This document shows positions 23,531 through 34,899 of a stretch of DNA of 64,000 bases, piece after piece. The position numbers were made by a program, and so were the translations under genes. The notes beneath the pieces were generated by a model, which saw only the letters and a list, made by a program, of their open reading frames with translations, was not told where the DNA came from and did no database searches. The DNA is from Hydrangea macrophylla (lineage: Eukaryota; Streptophyta; Magnoliopsida; Cornales; Hydrangeaceae): NCBI GenBank assembly GCA_033977485.1, contig CM066991.1, positions 133,319,999 through 133,383,998 of the forward strand, given 5' to 3'. Within the stretch, counting starts at the first letter, position 1; each line of letters starts with the position of its first letter.

Positions 23531-24553
23531 ACCTCTTCTTCTATTGCCCAAACTTGTTTTAGATTGCTCCGAATAACTAATTCTGAGCTGTATATTTGAT
23601 ACATGTTCAGAGGCACGAGTCTTTTTCTACCACAGCCGCTGAGAAGGCACATGAGGAAGGGAATGAAGAGCCACAAAAGTAAGTTCATGCTCTCTTTCAC
23701 ATAAATTATTTAACCTTTTCATTTCTTCTTTCTTCCCTTGATAGGAAAAACACACACTTTCCTTGTCCCAAATGGGACTTTGAATGCTCTTCTTCCTCCC
23801 CTTCTAGTTCTGTAGGTGGAACACTGAACCTTACTCTCTTCGGTGAAAAAGAAAAAAAGAAATAATTTGGTACCACTAAATGATCACCTACAATGTTCTG
23901 TAGCATAAATGGCTGACTATCCTTTCTTGCTATGCAGCCTATGCTACAAAATGTACGGATTAAAATATGAAATTACAAAATCTAATTGGTCTCTCTTTAT
24001 CGTGGTGTTTGATTAAGCAGAATATCTGTGACATTTTTTGACAAAGATGGAGAGGAGAAGCAAATCAAAGTCCCCATTGGAATGTCAATGTTAGAAGTTG
24101 CCCATGAAAATGACATTGAACTTGAGGGTAAGGACTGAGTAATGTTATCCAGCGGTTAGCATTTCACGTTGATGCAATATGATATCCTCGAGAGTGATGA
24201 TGATTTTCTTTTTTCACAAGTTCATCAAGCTAGTTTTAACTTTTAAGGGGTTCCAATATGAATGTTTTTAGCATATCATTCCATCAATGTGTTTCTGAAA
24301 ATGTTATGTTCTATCATGAAGCTAGTATTTAAGACTTGCTGATGATGGACGTGCTCAACGTTGTTAATTTCTCTGGACATTCACATTCAGTAAACTGACT
24401 AATTTCAGTTTGATACAGGAGCTTGTGAAGGATCACTTGCCTGTTCTACTTGTCATGTGATTGTGATGGTAAGTTAGTCCACAACCTTATTTCTAAAAGG
24501 TTAACCAGTGTATACCCAAGAGTAGATTTGTTGCATATCAAGAGTGCTACTCT

Positions 24554-24620
<67 letters not shown>

Positions 24621-25054
24621 GTGTGTATGTGTGGCAGTCTCTCTTTGTATGTGTGTGTGTTTCAATTCATTTACTCTCATGATATGATTAAAGACTATTG
24701 CAATGATTTAATTAGCTGTTTTGTGACGTTTTAACTTTGGGGACTCCTACTGTTGATTAGGACATGGAGTACTACAATAAACTAGAGGATCCAACTGATG
24801 AGGAGAATGACATGCTAGATCTTGCTTTTTGGCCTTACCGACACGTGCGTCCCTCCCTCTTATATCTTGAAACTGATCAAACAAAAGCTCTATTACCACT
24901 CAATAGATACGTGACTTGGGTGCAATGTTTTTTCACAGGGTCTCGTTTGGGTTGTCAAGTGATTGCAAAACCAGAACTCGATGGACTTCGTCTAGCACTG
25001 CCTGCAGCTACAAGAAACTTTGCTGTTGATGGGTATAAGCCTAAACCACATTAG
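20232..25054 (+). CDS. Mitochondrial adrenodoxin-type [2Fe-2S] ferredoxin (MFDX), last exon junction disrupted
   Basis: Coding exons: 20232-20292, 22023-22087, 23611-23678, 24021-24127, 24419-24468, 24761-24848 (or 24844) and 24939-25054. The first exons encode a basic presequence (MFISKISQQLGAHMIRGLTK), consistent with mitochondrial import. The core ISVTFFDKDGEE, AHENDIELEG, CEGSLACSTC and RLGC supplies the four cluster cysteines (C-x5-C-x2-C, then C). The protein passes electrons from a ferredoxin reductase in Fe-S assembly and biotin synthesis. The family sequence LAFGLT(D/E)TSRLG is broken: after LAF a T5 run (4 expected) shifts GLTDT out of frame, and one extra G follows the acceptor at 24938. 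Using the donor at 24849 restores the frame with LAF-WPYRHVR-SRLG (184 residues). Intron retention also stays open. Either the gene is damaged, or two homopolymer errors are present. Confidence 0.85.
22526..23468. mobile_element. Non-autonomous hAT element, 943 bp, with a gene-like passenger
   Basis: It sits in the ferredoxin intron between coding exons 2 and 3. The ends TAGGGGTGGGCA and (reverse complement) TAGGGGTGCGCA are flanked by a perfect 8-bp duplication CTCTCAAA (22518-22525 and 23469-23476), diagnostic of hAT. Subterminal regions are full of GTTCGGTTCGAAACC-like repeats in both orientations. The centre (about 22745-23260) is unlike them: it is C-rich and has open coding-like frames, suggesting captured host DNA. 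Confidence 0.85.
22796..23228 (+). pseudogene. Unrecognised gene-like passenger inside the hAT element
   Basis: From an ATG at 22796 a frame begins MALQTFFKNSNLSFKSPRPQ. It is Ser/Thr/Pro/Lys-rich with few acidic residues, like a plastid transit peptide, and stays open to 23122, ending in a Gly run. In another frame from 23025, METHSGRKVIAVSGFGSVLL leads into a hydrophobic, membrane-like segment of about 20 residues. The switch between frames suggests one original coding sequence broken by a 1-2 base change or an intron loss near 23025-23090. I do not recognise the protein. It could be a captured 5' exon. Confidence 0.4.
23501..23530. repeat. Poly(C) tract, 30 bp
   Basis: Thirty uninterrupted C residues between the hAT target duplication and the acceptor of ferredoxin exon 3 (acceptor at 23610). 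Confidence 0.95.
24550..24618. repeat. (CT)n microsatellite in the ferredoxin gene
   Basis: About 34 CT units with one CC interruption, in the intron between the coding exons 24419-24468 and 24761. Confidence 0.95.
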
Positions 25055-25099
25055 CAAAATCTCATCATAATAACAGAAAAGATTGGCCGGAAAAGAAGA

Positions 25100-26719
25100 T
25101 TTGAGTGTAAAGATTGGGCTCCCACCAGTTTTGTAGCAACTCATTTTTTTTTTAGAGGGGTTTGGGGTCCTGGACCCTGTTAAGTAATGAATTTACAATG
25201 ATTATTTGTCCTAAAGTTATTCACTCGCCTTTTTTTCTTTTTTCCATATACATCTCTACCAAAATGTCTTATATATTGATGTTTTCTAAGGAGGCATATA
25301 GTATTGAATAAGTTGTCCAGATCTGCTGTGTAATGGCACCGATTGTTGCAGCTTAATTATACCGATTATAATTTTTAGTTTTTCAGATTACAGTATAACT
25401 TTTAAAACTCAAAATAACTTGTGAACCTGTTTGGTGTACTGATAATATTAGGTTGATATGAAAGAACATTGAACATTGATCCTTAATATAGTGACCATTC
25501 CTTTTAAGTTATTATTGTTTTCACAAAATATATTCTTATGAGATATTTTCGTTGTTCCTGAAAGACTAAATTTGCATTTGTGCCCAGTTACAGTTGTGGT
25601 AGAATTAAACCTCGTAGCTGTGGTGGTTCATATCAGCTTATATATATATATATATATGTATATATGCACTCACTTGTACATTTTTGTTCATGTATGTAGT
25701 AGTATGTGCAATATAACATTGGAAAAAAAGAAAATGTGAGAATTGAAAATGAAAAAGAAGATCAAGAGATCATAAGACTTAAAGGGACTCGCATGATAAG
25801 GTTGTAGTTTTTTATTTTTAATTTTTATTTTTTAATTTATTGATCGATTACAATTAACTCCTAATATCAAATATATATATATATACACACACGAGACCTA
25901 CTGAATTTCACTAAGAAGCTGACGTCAAAGGTTTCCGACGGAACACAGCTGTTGGGCAAGGAAGGTTAGGTGTACTGGAAAAGCATTACGTCATCCACAA
26001 CCAATAACGTTTCTTAACTACCCCTGCATTCACTGGTAATGGTATACCCCACCCACGTGATCCCCCCCTCCCCAAACCAACCGTCAGTTAACACGATAGC
26101 TGTCCGTCACCGTCGAACCCCAAACCTGAACCGTAAATTCTGTTCTCGGGTTATTAGTTTTTGTAGCTTACTTAAAAAAAACCGGTTACTCGACACAGCT
26201 CACACGCTTCACCTCAAAGTCATTACAACTCTCTCTCCAGTTGCTCAACATTTACTCAACTCAAATGACTTAACTTTTTAAAAAAAAAAAATTTCCCCGG
26301 AAAAAGGTTAATCAACAAATGACTTATCTACCGCCCCTCTCACTTTTTCTCTCTCACCTCAACATTTGAGCTGATACACACACACAAAAAAAAAAGAGAG
26401 AAATTATTGGCTAGTCTTGAACCACCACCTCCTATGATAGGACTTAGGAGAGAACTATGTGTTGAAAAAAAGAAAAGAAAAGAGGGCAATATATGCAAGT
26501 ACTCTACAATTATTGGATTGTTAATAAATAATTATTTAATAATATTTTTACTTATTATCTCCGGACTAAATCTTCTTCTAATGATTATAGAGTCCTTGTG
26601 CACATGAGAAGCTATTTATAATAGCATTGCAACCCAAAAAAAAAAAAAAAAAACAAGAGTGATAGTTTTATGATTTCGTTTATTATTTTAATGAATAGAT
26701 TAGTCCACTTATATATATA
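25100..26719. other. 3' UTR of ferredoxin, then gene-free spacer
   Basis: After the ferredoxin 3' flank the sequence is AT-rich with TA/CA runs near 25640 and 25870. A less AT-rich patch at 25990-26230 with ACGT motifs (CATTACGTCATCC, CCACGTGATC) looks promoter-like, but no gene follows. Homopolymers occur at 26279-26291 and 26635-26653. Confidence 0.4.
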
Positions 26720-26760
26720 CTAGTTGGAAACACGTGCGTTGCACATGCCCGTGTGTGTGT
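26720..26760 (-). mobile_element. Helitron-like 3' terminus
   Basis: On the minus strand the sequence reads a GC-rich hairpin (GTGCAACGCAC core), a short spacer and CTAG, followed by T. This matches the Helitron rule of a hairpin about 10 nt before a CTRR end inserted before T. The 5' end was not located, so the element's extent is unknown; it would lie to the right of this point. Confidence 0.45.
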
Positions 26761-27319
26761 TCCTGAAATATTTTGTAAATTATGCAGTTGGAATATTGTT
26801 AAAGGAAACAAGATGTTAAAAGAGCTTTTGTTAAGTTAAGAAGATATGAGTATGCAAGTCAGTCTTAGATACAAAATGTACAAAAGTTTCACGTAGTGTG
26901 AAGGATTACAAACAAGGAAACATTGACAAAAGTTGGGCGTAGTCTAAAGGATTACAAATAGGGAAACATTGTACATATAACAGATGTTCACTTTTGAAAG
27001 ACTTTCATGGTCGTTTGGCATTCATGCGGAGCAGCTAAATGCTCGTTTTGCTCGAGGTCCTCTTGCTTTTGGTGGTGGTTGATTGACTTGTGGTACTTGA
27101 TGTTCCATGTTCTGAGGTCATTGATGCAGGTGATCCACATTTATAATCTTTGTACCCAATCAAACCTTGAAGCTTACAAAATGCACATATATCGAAAAGT
27201 TTTTTTTTTTTGAATAATTGACGAGTCTCTTGGCTTAAGTCTCAATTCTATAATCAGGAACCAACAAATCTTTGTTCCCAATCAAACCATGAAGTTTACA
27301 ATTGGACCTCTGTAGCTTC

Positions 27320-27506
27320 CCATTATGCTCCCTCTGAGTCTTGAATTGCCGCATTAACAATTAATTTGCATCCATTTGCCTTAGCACTTGGTATACCAAC
27401 AACTCCAACACCTTTTATTTCTTTGAAGCCTGCATTATTTTCATCTTCTGACCACCCAATAACAATATTCATGTTAGTTCTGGCTATTTCTTCAAGCATA
27501 TAAAAG
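27320..27506 (-). pseudogene. Unrecognised exon-like fragment
   Basis: After a possible acceptor (TTTCTAAG, read on the minus strand) a frame of about 57 codons reads NFYMLEEIARTNMNIVIGW, then SEDENNAGF and GVGVVGIPSAKANG, ending at a stop near 27345. Composition and lack of low complexity suggest real coding ancestry. I do not recognise the family. It lies where the interior of the Helitron-like element at 26720 would be, so it may be a captured exon. Confidence 0.3.
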
Positions 27507-28234
27507 TTCCTTAGAAATTTAACTTTAAGACACTTTTTGATTAGCAGATTTAGACAAGCAAAAGAGAAACAAATGGATAACTAATTCTCTTGTGTTTTCC
27601 GTGTGCTTAAACTTAAATAGCCTTGAAAACTAAAATATTTTCAAAATATAGATGGAACTTGAAAAACAAGTCAAAGTAGTGACTTACAAACTTCAAAATC
27701 TTAACTATATTTCTCATTATATTTTCTTTTCTTTCCTAGTTTCGTCCTCATCGTTCTTACTATCAAAAACAAAGAAAAGCATTCCATTTTTTTTTTCTTT
27801 TTCCCTCCCCAAATCCGAACCAAAAAAGAGCCTAAGACACTTGTATTAGGCTTACTAATCTGCAGTGAATGAACATTATCTTGTCGTACCATTTGTGATA
27901 ACACATCCGTTTATGAAACTTTTTATTATTATTATTCTTTATCCATTCAATGAATTAAATTATGATCCTCCAATAGCATGTAAGCCATGAAAACCATCAG
28001 AATAGCCCCAGTTTCACAAGTTTTTTCCTTTAGGCATCTAACCACAAATCTTATGGCAAAATCTTCATTGAATGGATCTCATATAAGGAACAATCAGACT
28101 TCCTAACACAAAATTCTGATATTGATCCAAAACTAAAACTGTATACTTCATCAAATGGGTGACTAAAACCCAAATACATAAGGAACAAATGAGAAAAAAA
28201 AATATTTAACTATATATAATAGCTTTGGCTTATT
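27507..28234. other. Gene-free spacer
   Basis: AT-rich. Open frames here lack motifs. Possibly the interior of the Helitron-like element. Confidence 0.35.
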
Positions 28235-28242
28235 GTCAAAGT

Positions 28243-28944
28243 CTATGTAGCATGGACACTTCATTTGGGGTGCCGTTTGCGTTTTCGACACTCCGCGGAC
28301 ACGGACACGTACGGGACACGGCTATGGAAGTGTCTGGATTAATTTAAATTAAATCATATTGTCGGACACTTCTGGGACACGGTAAGACACGTTAGGACAA
28401 TTCTGGGACACTTTTGGACTTTTGGTCCTTTCTTTTTTTTGGTTTTTGAGGAATGATGATCTTTTTAAATTAAGTGTTTCTTGGGGGTCACTTTTGGCCT
28501 AGTGGTCCTATTTTATTATTATTATTATTTTTTTGGGTTTGAGGAATGGTGATCTTTTTAAAATAAGTGTTTCTTGGGGGGGGGGGGGGGGGGGGGGGTG
28601 TCCAAACAAAATATTGAGAAAATAAAATGATACATACTCTTAGACTCTTTCTTTTTAACATCATATAAGCCCTAGCCTCTTAGACTCTTTCTTTTTAAAT
28701 CTTGTTTCGTCTATACTCTTTCTTTATTAGCTATTACAAGAGTCAAAAAGGGTTTTGAGTTTAGGGTTTTTTTTTTGGATGGATATGTAATATAATGTTG
28801 ATGTTTAAGCCTCCCTTCTAATTTTTTATTTTCTTTTACTTACAGTTAAATTGTATTCAAAGAAATATTTTTTTATTTGAAGTATCCTAGCCGTCTCTGT
28901 GTCGTATCGTGTCCGTGTCACGTGTCCGTATCCGTGCTACACAG
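28243..28944. mobile_element. Non-autonomous hAT element, 702 bp
   Basis: The ends CTATGTAGCATGGACAC and (reverse complement) CTGTGTAGCACGGATACGGA are inverted repeats flanked by a perfect 8-bp duplication GTCAAAGT (28235-28242, 28945-28952). Subterminal GGACAC/GTGTCC repeats are numerous. Inside, a unit of about 100 bp (GAGGAATGATGATCTTTTTAAA... to GTGTTTCTTGGGGG) is tandemly duplicated, and a second short duplication (CTTAGACTCTTTCTTTTTAA) follows. No transposase. Confidence 0.85.
28576..28598. repeat. Poly(G) tract, 23 bp
   Basis: It lies at the end of the second internal repeat of the hAT element; the first copy has only five G at the same place, so this run is an expansion. Confidence 0.9.
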
Positions 28945-29268
28945 GTCAAAGTTGTTCTCTTTTTAGGTATGACTGATTGTAAAGAAATCTAATTGTTTTT
29001 TAATAACATTTAATTTCCTTTGTTTTCTGATTATGACTAAACTAAGATTTGTAACACCCTTAACTTTTGAGGTGAAGTGACAATTAGGAAAGGTAAGCAA
29101 TTAGTACATATGGCTGCAGTACCAGTTTTGTTTTCTTGTTTTTGGAGTTCTTAATTTGTTTTAAATCCATACCTAAAATCAGCCATAGTACTAACACTTA
29201 TATAACAAAAGGAATTGTGAATATGTAACAGCAACGTGAGTATACAAAGATGTGTCACTGAATTTATG

Positions 29269-29352
29269 AGCAATAACAGGAATTGGGCATTCCTTTTTTA
29301 CTACTTGATGTCAATTTATATCAGCAATAACAGAAATTGGGCATTCCCTTTT
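29269..29352. repeat. Direct repeat next to a Helitron-like end
   Basis: AGCAATAACAGGAATTGGGC and AGCAATAACAGAAATTGGGC recur about 55 bp apart. The second copy runs straight into the CTAG end at 29353. Confidence 0.6.
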
Positions 29353-29385
29353 CTAGTGGGAAGCACGTGCGTTGCACGTGCCCGT
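29353..29385 (-). mobile_element. Second Helitron-like 3' terminus
   Basis: Minus strand: a hairpin with arms GCACGTGC on both sides of AAC, then TTCCCA and CTAG. It shares the hairpin and the following CCCGTGTGT phrase with the end at 26720, so both belong to one family. The base after CTAG is A rather than the usual T, which weakens the call. Confidence 0.4.
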
Positions 29386-31580
29386 GTGTACGTTTGTGGA
29401 ATATTTTAGTTCGCTATCTTACTTCTACTTTGGGTATGCATATTTGCAAAGTTTCCTCTCATCATGACCAAGGACCACTAATAGGAAACTATTACTACGG
29501 ATTGTCGGATTGTTTAAAGAGTTGATAGAAAGTTACATTCATAGTCTTCATTTGTACTAACAAAATTAGTTCGCAGAGATTTCGACAATACGTTCCCTTC
29601 AACAAAAGGTTGGTAATTGTTCTTTTTCTCTCTCTGACCTATACACGAGACTCCCGTAATACCCGTTCAGAACTTCTTAAAGCAGATGATAAAGATAGAG
29701 CACTTTTCAATAACGTATACCAATTCAGTTCAGCTTTTGCATATAATTTCATGTTTAAGTTATTTTGCAATGTCTCCGAAGAAAACAGTTGAAGCATAAA
29801 CGACTTTTTCAAGGAAATACTGAATTTACTTACATTGGGGTCCTCAAGAAACTCGGCTGCTCCTTGTAGTCTGACCTTTCTAACAGATTCCACAAGAAAT
29901 TGTCAGCATCCAGATAAAGAATGTCCAAATAATCAATTGGAAGGGGTATTTCAACTTCAATCCCTGTACGAATACTCTAAATCGTTCAGATTCTTCGTTC
30001 TATGAACACGTGAAATGAAATTATATTCGTAGTCTACTTTGAATTCATTAGGTAATCTGTTGAACTGATGCTTCCATCACTCCATGATCATCACTCGTCA
30101 TCAAATTGTAAAGTTGGTGATTCATTGCCTTGAAAACTTGATGGACGCTAAGAGATTTTTTGATTTCATATCAGAAAACTAACAGAATTGGCGAGACGAG
30201 TGACACTTCCCAGGAAGAAGTTAAATTGTCTGATTCTAAGTTGTTCTACCAATGTGTATGTCTAAGTTGTCCTATGAAACTCTCCTGTATATGTTGCAAC
30301 ATCCCATCTTTTCAAACAGCCTAGGAGTAGTTGGAAAGGTAGATGTTAATACCTCTTTTCTTCGTGAGATTGATTGCTCCATTTTACAGTATGGGGTCAA
30401 TCCCCAATGTGAATAAAAAAACAAAGAATTCGGCTTCAGTTCCAAATATAAGACTACACAAAGAAGAGTATATAAAAGTCGTGGAACCAATGGTACGAAT
30501 GACACAACTGGTAGTTTGTAAATAAAATAAATTGCTTGAAAATTCATAACTAAACTCACTATTTTCAACGAAGATAAGTAAATACATTTGGCCAAAAAAG
30601 GCTACTGTTTCACATTGGCATCAATGGTAATACGGAAGGAAGAAATAATGACAAATTAAAGTTATAGATTCTAACACATGTAAGACTGTATGAGGAAGTA
30701 AACGAGAACTTCATATTGTTCACTCTCCAAGTATTAGTACACTGAGCAATATAAGCCCTAGGCATTTATGACCAGTGAGTAGTCAATAGCAATCTAATTC
30801 AGGAAATCAAAAACTGTTTGCAGACCATATGAAATCAAATTTTGGAAGCTTTGAAGCTTCATGTTTTGACAACCTCCCATGGACCTTAAAAATTATTTCA
30901 TAATTAAAATTCTTCATAACTCTGGACCATTTTCATTTAATATAGAGGACAACAAATACATATTCTAACCGAAATGTAATTTGCTAGTGGAAGTAAATTA
31001 AAGTCCCAGTCTCTTTTTGGTACAAAATGGCATTCCTACTTAATTTGAAAGCATGAGGATGGTTGAAGTTATGTGGTGGAATGTTTTTGCATACATTGTA
31101 ATCAACACGTATGCTGGTTAGTCCCAAAGACCACTAATTTATTAAATTTTCAAGTGATCACAAGCCCAATATATCATTTTCATATAGCAAAATAAAGTGG
31201 TAATAACACATTCAGTAAGTACCAGTACATGTTTCTAATTTAATATAGAGAAAAGAAGAAACTTCAAAGTTGGATTTGAATGGTCAAAAAGATTACTGCT
31301 ACTACTCCTACTTCGGCCATCTCCAACCCGTACTCAAATTTGAATGAAAATCTGAGTAAAAGCTTCATTGGATATGACTTTCCAATGGTCATACACAATA
31401 TTTATTACTAACCCAAGTATTACTAACCCTCATTTAACTATAAAATTTGAGTAAAAGCATGTCCAAGCCTTACTCAGATCCATATCAAATCACATTTGAG
31501 TGAAGAAATTTAGAAAAGAAAAGAAGAAGGGGAAAAAAAAACTTAATATATGATTCTACTACATATATTAACAAAACAAG
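29386..31580. other. Mostly gene-free; one exon-like scrap at about 29838-29970
   Basis: On the minus strand 29970-29838 reads GIEVEIPLPIDYLDILYLDA, then a short frame that looks shifted (alternative frames give NFLWNLLERSDYKEQP or ESVRKVRLQGAAEFLEDPN), ending at a possible GT donor. Coding ancestry is plausible but the family is unknown. The rest, including 31300-31500 with repeated TTTGAGTAAAAGC phrases (possible MITE), shows no gene. Confidence 0.3.
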
Positions 31581-31700
31581 AATTAACTTAAGGGTCAATT
31601 ACATATTAGGACAGTTTATGCTAATTATGTTAATTTAAGGATAACTTAAAAAAATGTGTATCAATCAGTCCCTCAATTACTATTGGACAAAAATACCCCC
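31581..31700 (+). repeat. Left terminal inverted repeat of the MULE
   Basis: It aligns with the inverted right end by ordered blocks: TTAAGGG, AAATGTGTAT, AGTCCCT, and GACAAAAATACCC. A CT-rich leader-like stretch and GACTCCGGCGCCTTCACTA repeats follow inside. Confidence 0.55.
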
Positions 31701-32009
31701 ATCATTTTCAGTGCTCACTGCTCTCAGTTCTCTCTCTCTCTAAACTATCACTCCCGTCCACACGTCCTCTCTCTCTCTCTACATTCCCACTATTGCCGCC
31801 TTCACCTACGACTCCGGCGCCTTCACTAACGACTCCGGCGCCTTCACTACGACTCACCGCCGTTTGATTTCACCAAAAACTAAACTGAATTAGCCCCTCA
31901 ATCTTCTTCTTCGGGACAGACTAGGGTTTTACAATCTTCATCATCCGTTGTGCTGAATCGCTGATGCCACTTTCGTCCGTCATTCTCTGGTAAATTCTCT
32001 CTCTCTCTC

Positions 32010-32043
<34 letters not shown>

Positions 32044-33116
32044 TTTATATATATATATATATCGATTTGTGTATATATATAGTATTTGTGTATTTGGGGG
32101 ATTTTGGGATTTTTGTTTGAGATTGTGTGTTACTCTTCTTATGTTTTGGTCTTAAGTTGATGTAGATTCTATGTAAATATGTATGTGTCTTTGTTGATCC
32201 AAACTCGTTCCCGAAAAGTAATTAGCATATGCTTAGCTGCTACAATGGATGTTTAGTATTCTTCTATTAATTGTCTTGCGTCCTCATCAGCAACTTAAAA
32301 GTTTGCTGGTTGACTTTAGTGTCAAATTCTAGATATTGTCCACTCTGTACATAAATCCAATACCATCAAAATTTTGTTGCCCTGTGTAACTCATGAAGTG
32401 TGAAGTGGCTTGTGATAAAATTGAATTATTAGTGTTGAAAATTTTAGGTTACTGAATACTTAAAGTTTCAATAGAATTCTTCTACTAAAAAATTTCAGTA
32501 AATTTTCGGTTTCTTTTTAAGGTAAGAGGAGAACCATTTATCAAACACATTTCAAAAGAAACAAGTGCTGAAAGTTTCATCACTTAATTGGGTTATGAAA
32601 CAAGCCATAACTTTATAGGTTTTGATTAAGCCCCTCTTTGGAATCAATTTTAATTGTTTGTCTTACACAGTCTTCTATTTGTCCTTTTGAATTAAATTGT
32701 AAGAAACACTGTAGAGCTTCAAATGCATGGGTTATCAGAAAGAAGATTTGAATTTTTATCAATTTTACCATTGGATTTGTCATTGCTGCATAATATTTGC
32801 TAGCTTATGCTGTTTAACTTCTCCAAGAAATCATTAGTTGACATATTGGCTTACATTTTCTTGAAGGTTATATTATCTACTATTGCTTCCATAGCATTTG
32901 AGCTTCCAACCAATGGGGCTATTGTGACAAAAACTGTGGAGTTCTTTTTTCACTCGAGGCCTGACTTGGTGAGAAGTTTTTTTCTCTCTCTTGTGACTCT
33001 TGTTATTCAGCTCTGTAACTGAATTTTTTTGAAAGGGCTATAGGTGAAAATCAGAAGCGTTGATAAACCTATAGTAATTGGTGCTGCTCTTTCAAAAAAT
33101 TCAAATCTTCTTTCAA

Positions 33117-33825
33117 AATAGAGTGGTGGAATTTCACCATGTTTTGACCGTCTTTCTAAAATAGTGGAGAAATTTCACCACATTTTGACTACCTTTCAAA
33201 AGAGTGGTGAAATTTCACCACGTTTTGATCTCCTTTTAAAACAGTGGAGAAAAGGAGGTCAAAACGTGGTGAAATTTCACCAAGTTTTAACAGAAGTTCT
33301 TCTCCTTGAAATTTTCCCATGTTTTGATCGCCTTTTTAAAAGAGTGGTGAAATTTCACCACGTTTTGACCTTCTTTTAAAATAGTGGAGAAATTTCACCA
33401 AGTTTTAATAGAAGTTCTTATACTTGAAATTTCAACATCTTTTGACCGCCTTCTTTTTTTTTTTTTTTATAAAAGAATGGTGAATTTTAACTATATTTTG
33501 ACCGCCTTTTTAAAAGAGTGGTGAAATTTCACCACGTTTTGACCTTCTTTTAAAACAGTGGAGAAATTTCACCAAGTTTTAACAGAAGTTCTTATCCTTG
33601 AAATTTCAACTTGTTTTTACCGCATTTTTAAAAGAGGTGAAATTTCACCATGTTTTGATCGCCTTTTAAAAGAGTGGAGAAATGTCACCAGGTCTTGACC
33701 TCCTTTTAAAAGAGGTGAAATTTCACCACGTCTTGACTGCCTTTCAAAAGAGTGGTGAAATTTCACCACGTAATGACCTCCCCTTAAAACAGTGGTGAAA
33801 TTTCACCACTCTTTTGAAAAGGCTT
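33117..33825. repeat. Palindromic 40-bp minisatellite, block 1
   Basis: Tandem units of about 40 bp: GTGGTGAAATTTCACCAC (a perfect 18-bp palindrome), then GTTTTGACCGCC, then TTTTAAAAGA. Variants read GTGGAGAAATTTCACCA and CAAGTTTTAACAGAAGTTCT. One unit near 33255 is inverted (GGAGGTCAAAACGTGG). Confidence 0.95.
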
Positions 33826-33829
33826 CTCC

Positions 33830-34899
33830 TATTGTTTGGTTGCGAAGAAAACTCTGGAATCGAAAAAACAGGTTTGATTAACAACAATAGCTAGGTTTGA
33901 TTTCCTCTCAGTTCGAAGAGATAGAGAGAGATATATTTCTAACATTAGCTAGGTAATGTTTCACTATGCAATTATTAGATAGTCAAATAACTAGGTTTCT
34001 AACATTAGCTAGATTAGCAATAAGCTTTTCTGATAAGATGTTGTTCTGATTGATTGATTGGTATATTGATTGCTGTGTTCTGTTTTTCCCAAATGCAAAT
34101 AGTTTTATTTTGGTTAGCTTTGAAAATGATTGTTTTCATGCTCAAGCATGTTATATTCATGATTATGATTATTGTGGAATGTATGAAGTGAACACCACTA
34201 AAAAAAGGAGAGGTTTTGAGACCTCCCCAGAAGGATCGTATAAGATGTCTAATTGTTGTGCCCATGAAGTTTCAAAATTCTTTTAGCTTGGCGTTCCTAC
34301 TACTAAGAATTCCATTAATGCTCTTGTGTCTGTTTCTAATGTTAGTTTGATAAAAAAAAAAATGAACTTTGAACATGTTTTTTGCTCAATTTTTATCATT
34401 ATCAGTTTGTTTTTTTGCAGAAGTTGAGGATGGTCCCTCTCTGATTCCTATTAGTTCCATTAACGTTGCAACATAAAAGAAATACAGACTGATATGGTAA
34501 AAATGTTCCTAAATATGGAGCACCAGCGTGGAATGAAGAGCAATATATTCTCATTCAGAGTATGAAAAGTCTTGAAAGCTAGGAGGATCTGAAAAAAAAA
34601 AAACATGACAACCTGTAGCACCAACTTTTAACTTGGGGGCTAACAGCTTACTGATATTGCATAGTTGGATAAATCAGCTGTAATTTTCTATTTTTATAAT
34701 ACAATAGTTGGATATAAATGTTTAGTTATTTGACAAAGCATAATTGGATAGAATGTGTAACTTGACTGTTTTGGTTTGGTACTTAAAGAAGTTCTTTTAC
34801 TTGAATTGATGTGTGATCCTAGGGTTATTTGGTGGTTTTATAATTTATTGTCATGATTCGGTTATTGATTTGAAGTTTTACATTGTTAAACTTCTTGAA
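33830..34899. other. MULE interior between minisatellite blocks
   Basis: Unique AT-rich sequence with TCTAACATTAGCTAGG-like phrases repeated near 33930-34010. A frame at 34050-34286 has no recognisable domain and is not called. Confidence 0.4.

Noticed and set aside
24764..25054. A separate intronless gene
   Set aside because: It is the end of the ferredoxin gene read through its last intron; the flanking exons and cysteine motifs show the true context.
30272..30595. 107-codon minus frame
   Set aside because: Hydrophobic AT-rich translation without recognisable motifs.
33164..33379. 71-codon frame in the minisatellite
   Set aside because: Repetitive translation of the 40-bp unit, not a protein.
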